In this document: positions 5,335-8,585 of the stretch, in pieces | How positions within the stretch are numbered: the first letter of the stretch is position 1 | How the letters are laid out: each line of letters starts with the position of its first letter | NCBI GenBank assembly: GCA_002688155.1 | Contig: NZCH01000063.1 | Span: forward strand, 1 to 8,585 | From: Phycisphaerae bacterium | GTDB taxonomy: Bacteria > Planctomycetota > Phycisphaerae > Phycisphaerales > Phycisphaeraceae | DNA: 8,585 nucleotides | Direction of reading: 5' to 3' | Notes under the pieces: generated by a model | The model's input: only the letters and a program-made list of their open reading frames with translations | The model's database searches: none | Told to the model about the DNA's origin: nothing | Translations under genes and position numbers: made by a program

Positions 5335-5521
5335 GAGCGTTCCCGCAACACTATACGCGGTGGGGCGCAAGGCCCAGTGCACCTGCAGTGCAACCGCCAG
5401 GTGCCGGGGAGACCGGCAAGGTCCGTGCCGGGCCCGAAAATCACAGCCTCATCTGGCTGCATGGCGCGCGGATTGCGCATGACGGACTACCCCCATTGGG
5501 GAGCGGCAGCGTAAAGTTTTT
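5335..5521 (+). ncRNA. Candidate structured RNA or leader segment upstream of rpoB
   Basis: A GC-rich island between AT-rich flanks with many complementary segments: GGCCC/GGGCC (5371-5375/5430-5434), TGCAC/GTGCA (5378-5382/5388-5392), TGCCGG/CCGGCA (5402-5407/5413-5418), CAGCC/GGCTG (5444-5448/5455-5459), CCCC/GGGG (5491-5494/5498-5501) and GCTGC/GCAGC (5456-5460/5506-5510), then TTTTT (5517-5521). GCACCTG/CAGGTGC (5379-5385/5398-5404) competes with two of these. It matched no riboswitch, 6S, SRP, RNase P or tmRNA signature I could recall. Strand, ends and expression are inferred, and the structure may instead come from stem-loop repeat sequence. Confidence 0.3.
5368..5398. repeat. Stem-loop repeat, copy 3 (degenerate)
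   Basis: Positions 5371-5396 match 602-627 of copy 1 at 22 of 26 bases. The inner stem is TGCAC/GTGCA with loop CTGCA. The T-A closing pair here replaces a T-G wobble in copy 1. The outer AGCGG/CCGCT stem is not preserved (CAAGG and CCGCC). Confidence 0.5.
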
Positions 5522-5554
5522 GACAAATTTTCAACATTTCACCCCCGGGTCCTC

Positions 5555-5583
5555 TTGCGAGGTGGCGCAGACCTTTCTATACT
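5555..5583 (+). promoter_or_regulatory. rpoB: Probable sigma70-type promoter of rpoB
   Basis: TTGCGA (5555-5560, 4 of 6 to the -35) and TATACT (5578-5583, 5 of 6 to the -10) are separated by exactly 17 bp. Transcription should start near 5590, giving a leader of about 80 bases. The bases after the -10 (ACGCGG) form a GC-rich discriminator, as seen at stringently controlled promoters. An AT-rich tract at 5513-5540 could serve as an upstream element. Confidence 0.6.
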
Positions 5584-5592
5584 ACGCGGCTC

Positions 5593-5602
5593 GCGGTACC
5601 GC
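5593..5602 (+). repeat. 10-bp palindrome at the 5' end of the rpoB leader
   Basis: GCGGTACCGC is a perfect palindrome lying within the first bases of the predicted rpoB transcript. It could stabilise the mRNA 5' end or bind a regulator; no direct evidence for either. Confidence 0.3.
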
Positions 5603-5648
5603 TGCGCTTGGGCTATTTCCAACCACAACCTGACTTTACAAACCAGCA

Positions 5649-5669
5649 GGTCGTTCCTACGAGGTGACC
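5649..5669 (+). promoter_or_regulatory. rpoB: rpoB ribosome binding site inside a small hairpin
   Basis: GAGG (5661-5664) lies 6 bases before ATG 5671, which decides for that start over the in-frame ATG at 5677. The AGG can pair with CCT (5656-5658), and GGTC (5649-5652) with GACC (5666-5669), so the site can fold into a hairpin of seven pairs. Confidence 0.5.
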
Positions 5670-5670
5670 G

Positions 5671-8585
5671 ATGCGGATGACCACCGTACGTAACTATGGC
5701 AAGCACGAAGATGCGCTTGGCATTCCCAATCTCATTGATGTTCAGCAGGCGGCGTATGAGCGCTTCCTCCAGAGCAGGCGTGCGTACGATCAGCGCGACG
5801 TCGAAATAGGCCTGGAGTTGCTGCTGCGCGAGGTGTTCCCGATCGTCAGCTACGACGGTGGGATGACGCTGGACTATCTTTACTACAAGATCGACGAGGC
5901 GCGTTACACGCCTGAGGAGTGCAAAGAGCTTCGGCTGACGTACGGCATGCCGTTTCGCATCGGCGTGCGGTTGCAACGCGCCGAGGTCGCCGCGATACCC
6001 GAAGAGGAAATCTATCTGGGCGAGCTGCCCATCCTGCTCGGCGGCGGCGAATTCATCATCAACGGTGCCGAACGCGTGATCGTCAACCAGTTGCACCGCT
6101 CGCCGGGTGTTGACTTCTCCATTGCCTCGGACGAGGGTGACCGGCTGCTGCACTCGGCGCGCATCATCCCGGAGCGCGGCTCATGGATCGAACTGGAAGT
6201 GACCAAGAAAGATGTGCTGACCATGCGCATCGACCAGTCGACCAAGATTCCCGCAACCACGTTCCTGCGCGCGATCAGCGAAGAGTATTCCACGACCGAG
6301 GCGCTTCTGAACCTGTTCTACGACGTTCAGACGATCAAGGTGGTCGATTTGAAGCCCCAGCACTATGCCGCCGCGTCGATTGTCGACGCCGAGACCGGCG
6401 AGGAACTGATCCGCGCCGGCGCGATGATCGGTGAAAACTGCGATCGGGTCATCGCCTCGAACCTCAAGAAGATCGACGTGATCACCGACGTGGATGACGT
6501 GCTGATCCTCAACACGATCGCCGAGGAGCGTACGGCTTCGGAGCGCCTGGTCGACGAAATGCAGGTGACCGAGCATGAGGCGGCGCTGCTGTACCTGTAC
6601 GCCAGGCTGCGTCCGGGCAACCCGCCGCAGGTCGACAAGGCCAGGCAATTATTCGAAGAAAAATTCTTCGACGTGAACCGTTACCGCCTGGGCAAGGTTG
6701 GCCGATTCCGCATCAACCGCAAGTTCGACATGGATGTGCCCGAGTCGGAGATGAAACTTCGCGCGGACGACTTCCTCAACGTCGTGCAGTACATGCTCGA
6801 CCTGCGCAGCAACCGCAACAAGGCGCACGTGGACGACATTGACCACCTGGGCAATCGCCGGCTGCGCACGCTTGACGAGCTGGCGGTCGAAGAACTGCGT
6901 AAGGGCTTTTTGAAGCTGCGGCGTACGGTGCAGGAGCGCATGAGCGTCAAGGATCCCGACGAGATCGCGCGCATCGCGGACCTGATCAACACCAAGTCGA
7001 TCTCCAGCGCGATCGAGCACTTCTTTGGCCGAAGCGAACTGTCGCAGGTGGTCGACCAGACCAACCCGCTTTCGCAGCTCACGCACGAGCGTCGCCTGTC
7101 GGCGCTGGGCCCGGGGGGGCTAAACCGCAAGCGTGCCGGCTTCGAAGTGCGCGACGTGCACATCAGCCACTACGGGCGCATCTGCCCGATCGAAACGCCC
7201 GAAGGCACCAACATCGGGCTCATCGCGTCACTGGGTATTTTCTCGCAGGTCGACGACTACGGCTTTTTGCGCACGCCCTACCGCGAAGTGAAGAACGACG
7301 TGGTGGGCAAGGTGGTGTATCTGCGTGCCGATGAGGAAATGCGCGCGACGCTCGCACCCACTGCCGTAGTGGACGACAACGGACGAATCAGAAAGGGCGC
7401 TGTGCTGGCACGCGTCGACGGCGACCTGGCGCAGGTGCCCGCGTCGGAAGTCGATTACGTTGACGTAAGTCCAAAGCAGATTGTGGGCGTGTCCGCGGCG
7501 CTGATTCCTTTCCTCGAGCATGACGATGCGAACCGCGCGCTGATGGGTTCGAACATGCAGCGCCAGGCAGTGCCGCTGATCCGCACCGAGCCGCCCTGTG
7601 TCGGCACGGGGATCGAGTCGGAAGTGCCCAAGTACTCAGGCATGGTTGTCCGCGCGCTCAACGCAGGGGTCGTGACCTATGTGGACGCGCATCGGATCGT
7701 CGTCGACAACGCCGACGAGTACGAGCTTCGCAAGTTCGTTGGCCTGAACGAAAAGACGTGCCTGAACCAGAAGCCGATCGTGAGCCTGGGCGAGCGTGTC
7801 AAGGCCGGCCAGATCATGGCCGACGGCGCTGCGACGCAGCAGGGTGAATTGGCGCTGGGCAAAAACGTCCTCGTCGGGTTCAACACCTTCGACGGCTACA
7901 ACTTCGAAGACGCGATCGTCATCTCCGAACGGCTGGTTAAGGATGACGTGTTTACGTCAATCCACATCGAAGAATTCGACGTGGAGATTCGCGAGACCAA
8001 GCTGGGTCGCGAGGAGTTCACACGTGACATTCCCAACGTGTCGGAGAAAATGCTTGCGAACCTGAACGAAGCGGGGATCATTCGCCTGGGCGCATACGTT
8101 CGGTCGAGCGACATCCTCGTGGGCAAGGTCAGCCCCAAGAGCAAGAGCGAACTGTCGCCGGAAGAGAAACTCCTGCACGCGATTTTCGGCCGCGCCGGTG
8201 AAGACGTGAAGAACGAATCGCTTGAGGTGCCCGCGGGTACGGAAGGCGTGGTCATCGGGGCCAAGCGGTTCAGCCGGCGCATGCATATGAACGACGAGCA
8301 GAAGCGGGCGCTTCGCCGCGAGATGCGCGAGTACGAGGCGCAGATGGACGCCCGCGCCGCGGAACTGTTCCGGCAGATGATTGAAGAGATCACCGCCGTC
8401 ACGGGCACGGAGATGATCGATCCGAGCACGCGACAGAAAGTCGGCGCCTCGGACATTCCCGAAGTGCTGCTGGAGCAGATCGACGCGTTCTCGCCTGACT
8501 GGATTAAAGGCGGCAAGGAAGTACGTGCAGAGGCGGCGCAGGTTTACGAGCAGTTCTGGCCCCGCATCGAAGCGATCGAGATCGA
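5671..8585 (+). CDS. rpoB: DNA-directed RNA polymerase beta subunit (C-terminus outside window)
   Basis: The first 971 codons of RpoB, half of the catalytic core of RNA polymerase; the reading frame runs off the right edge. Landmarks in order are the N-terminal IPNLIDVQQAAYERFLQ (18-34), GGEFIINGAERVIVNQLHRS (about 127-146), LRPGNPPQVDKARQLFEEKF (about 312-331), the rifampicin-region/fork segment (451-490), RICPIETPEGTNIGL (about 504-518), GYNFEDAIVISERLVKDD (about 743-760) and DILVGKVSPKSKSELSPEEK (about 815-834). Residues matching E. coli Q513, D516, H526, R529, S531 and L533 are kept (Q459, D462, H472, R475, S477, L479), while F514 and M515 are both Val (V460, V461). The missing part should hold the clamp-anchoring C-terminus. 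An MFS gene and a non-coding gap precede it rather than rplJ-rplL, so it has its own promoter; rpoC probably follows. Confidence 0.98.
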   Translation, partial: MRMTTVRNYGKHEDALGIPNLIDVQQAAYERFLQSRRAYDQRDVEIGLELLLREVFPIVSYDGGMTLDYLYYKIDEARYTPEECKELRLTYGMPFRIGVRLQRAEVAAIPEEEIYLGELPILLGGGEFIINGAERVIVNQLHRSPGVDFSIASDEGDRLLHSARIIPERGSWIELEVTKKDVLTMRIDQSTKIPATTFLRAISEEYSTTEALLNLFYDVQTIKVVDLKPQHYAAASIVDAETGEELIRAGAMIGENCDRVIASNLKKIDVITDVDDVLILNTIAEERTASERLVDEMQVTEHEAALLYLYARLRPGNPPQVDKARQLFEEKFFDVNRYRLGKVGRFRINRKFDMDVPESEMKLRADDFLNVVQYMLDLRSNRNKAHVDDIDHLGNRRLRTLDELAVEELRKGFLKLRRTVQERMSVKDPDEIARIADLINTKSISSAIEHFFGRSELSQVVDQTNPLSQLTHERRLSALGPGGLNRKRAGFEVRDVHISHYGRICPIETPEGTNIGLIASLGIFSQVDDYGFLRTPYREVKNDVVGKVVYLRADEEMRATLAPTAVVDDNGRIRKGAVLARVDGDLAQVPASEVDYVDVSPKQIVGVSAALIPFLEHDDANRALMGSNMQRQAVPLIRTEPPCVGTGIESEVPKYSGMVVRALNAGVVTYVDAHRIVVDNADEYELRKFVGLNEKTCLNQKPIVSLGERVKAGQIMADGAATQQGELALGKNVLVGFNTFDGYNFEDAIVISERLVKDDVFTSIHIEEFDVEIRETKLGREEFTRDIPNVSEKMLANLNEAGIIRLGAYVRSSDILVGKVSPKSKSELSPEEKLLHAIFGRAGEDVKNESLEVPAGTEGVVIGAKRFSRRMHMNDEQKRALRREMREYEAQMDARAAELFRQMIEEITAVTGTEMIDPSTRQKVGASDIPEVLLEQIDAFSPDWIKGGKEVRAEAAQVYEQFWPRIEAIEI

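Larger units (their letters stand above)
5136..5554. other. Non-coding region between the MFS gene and the rpoB promoter
   Basis: No credible gene is present: the few short open frames here have no family resemblance, no Shine-Dalgarno and overlap each other. The stretch contains, in order, a 12-bp palindrome, a stem-loop repeat copy, an AT-rich inverted repeat over a TATAAT, and a GC-rich segment with strong pairing potential that ends in a T-run (listed separately). There is no textbook hairpin-plus-T terminator directly after the MFS gene. Confidence 0.6.

Noticed and set aside
5286..5480. 64-codon minus-strand frame in the rpoB upstream region
   Set aside because: No Shine-Dalgarno or family resemblance, and it overlaps two equally unsupported plus-strand frames (5314-5514 and 5322-5633) in a region better explained by repeats and structure.
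5335..5521. Known riboswitch or housekeeping RNA (TPP, cobalamin, FMN, SAM, ZTP, SRP, RNase P, 6S)
   Set aside because: None of the conserved core sequences I know for these classes is present; CTGAGA, the FMN box, and the SRP GGUCAGGUCCGGAAGGAAGC core are absent.
5520..5548. Perfect TTGACA (5520-5525) as the rpoB -35
   Set aside because: The sequence 17 bp downstream is CCCCCG, not a -10. The TTGCGA/TATACT pair at 5555-5583 fits better.

Overview
The window is GC-rich (roughly 60% by eye, not counted) bacterial chromosomal DNA with compact genes. The only good lineage marker is RpoB at the right end. Its rifampicin-region run FFGRS...NPLSQLTHERRLSALG is bacterial, and the Arg after FFG is also found in chlamydial RpoB. 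Together with a PhyH-family dioxygenase and an rpoB that is not directly behind rplJ-rplL, this hints at the Planctomycetota/PVC group. That is an inference, not a demonstrated assignment. No tRNA, rRNA, CRISPR array, insertion sequence or integrase gene was seen.

Layout. (1) Positions 1-1459, minus strand: a metabolic cluster read right to left. It holds a phytanoyl-CoA dioxygenase-family (PhyH) oxygenase, a free-standing lipoyl-domain protein, and the start of an E1-alpha 2-oxo-acid dehydrogenase subunit that runs off the left edge. Lipoyl stop and E1 start are one base apart, so the carrier and the thiamine-diphosphate enzyme are almost certainly translated together. (2) Positions 1460-1693: a divergent regulatory region with a perfect TATAAT for the leftward cluster, a TATACT for the rightward genes, and a hairpin between them. 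(3) Positions 1694-3746, plus strand: a class IV (fold-type IV, IlvE/D-AAT-like) aminotransferase, then a medium-chain dehydrogenase without the usual zinc ligands, 43 bp apart and probably one transcript. (4) A large palindrome starts 2 bp after the dehydrogenase stop and merges into an array of TGACT/CGACT words reaching the start codon of an MFS exporter of the EntS-like type (3858-5135). (5) Positions 5136-5670: a 535-bp non-coding region crowded with palindromes and GC-rich potential RNA structure, ending in a good sigma70-type promoter and a strong ribosome binding site. (6) Positions 5671-8585: the first 971 codons of rpoB, open at the right edge.

The most interesting material is in the gaps. 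A short stem-loop (AGCGG-n-GCACC-nnn-GGTGC-nn-CCG) occurs three times, all outside genes: once between the PhyH and lipoyl genes and twice upstream of rpoB. A different palindrome family separates the dehydrogenase and MFS genes. The rpoB leader contains a structured, U-run-terminated segment with mutually exclusive pairings. Among the proteins, the free-standing lipoyl carrier next to E1-alpha and the non-standard residues of the RpoB rifamycin pocket deserve checking. No clearly new multi-gene system could be proven from sequence alone.
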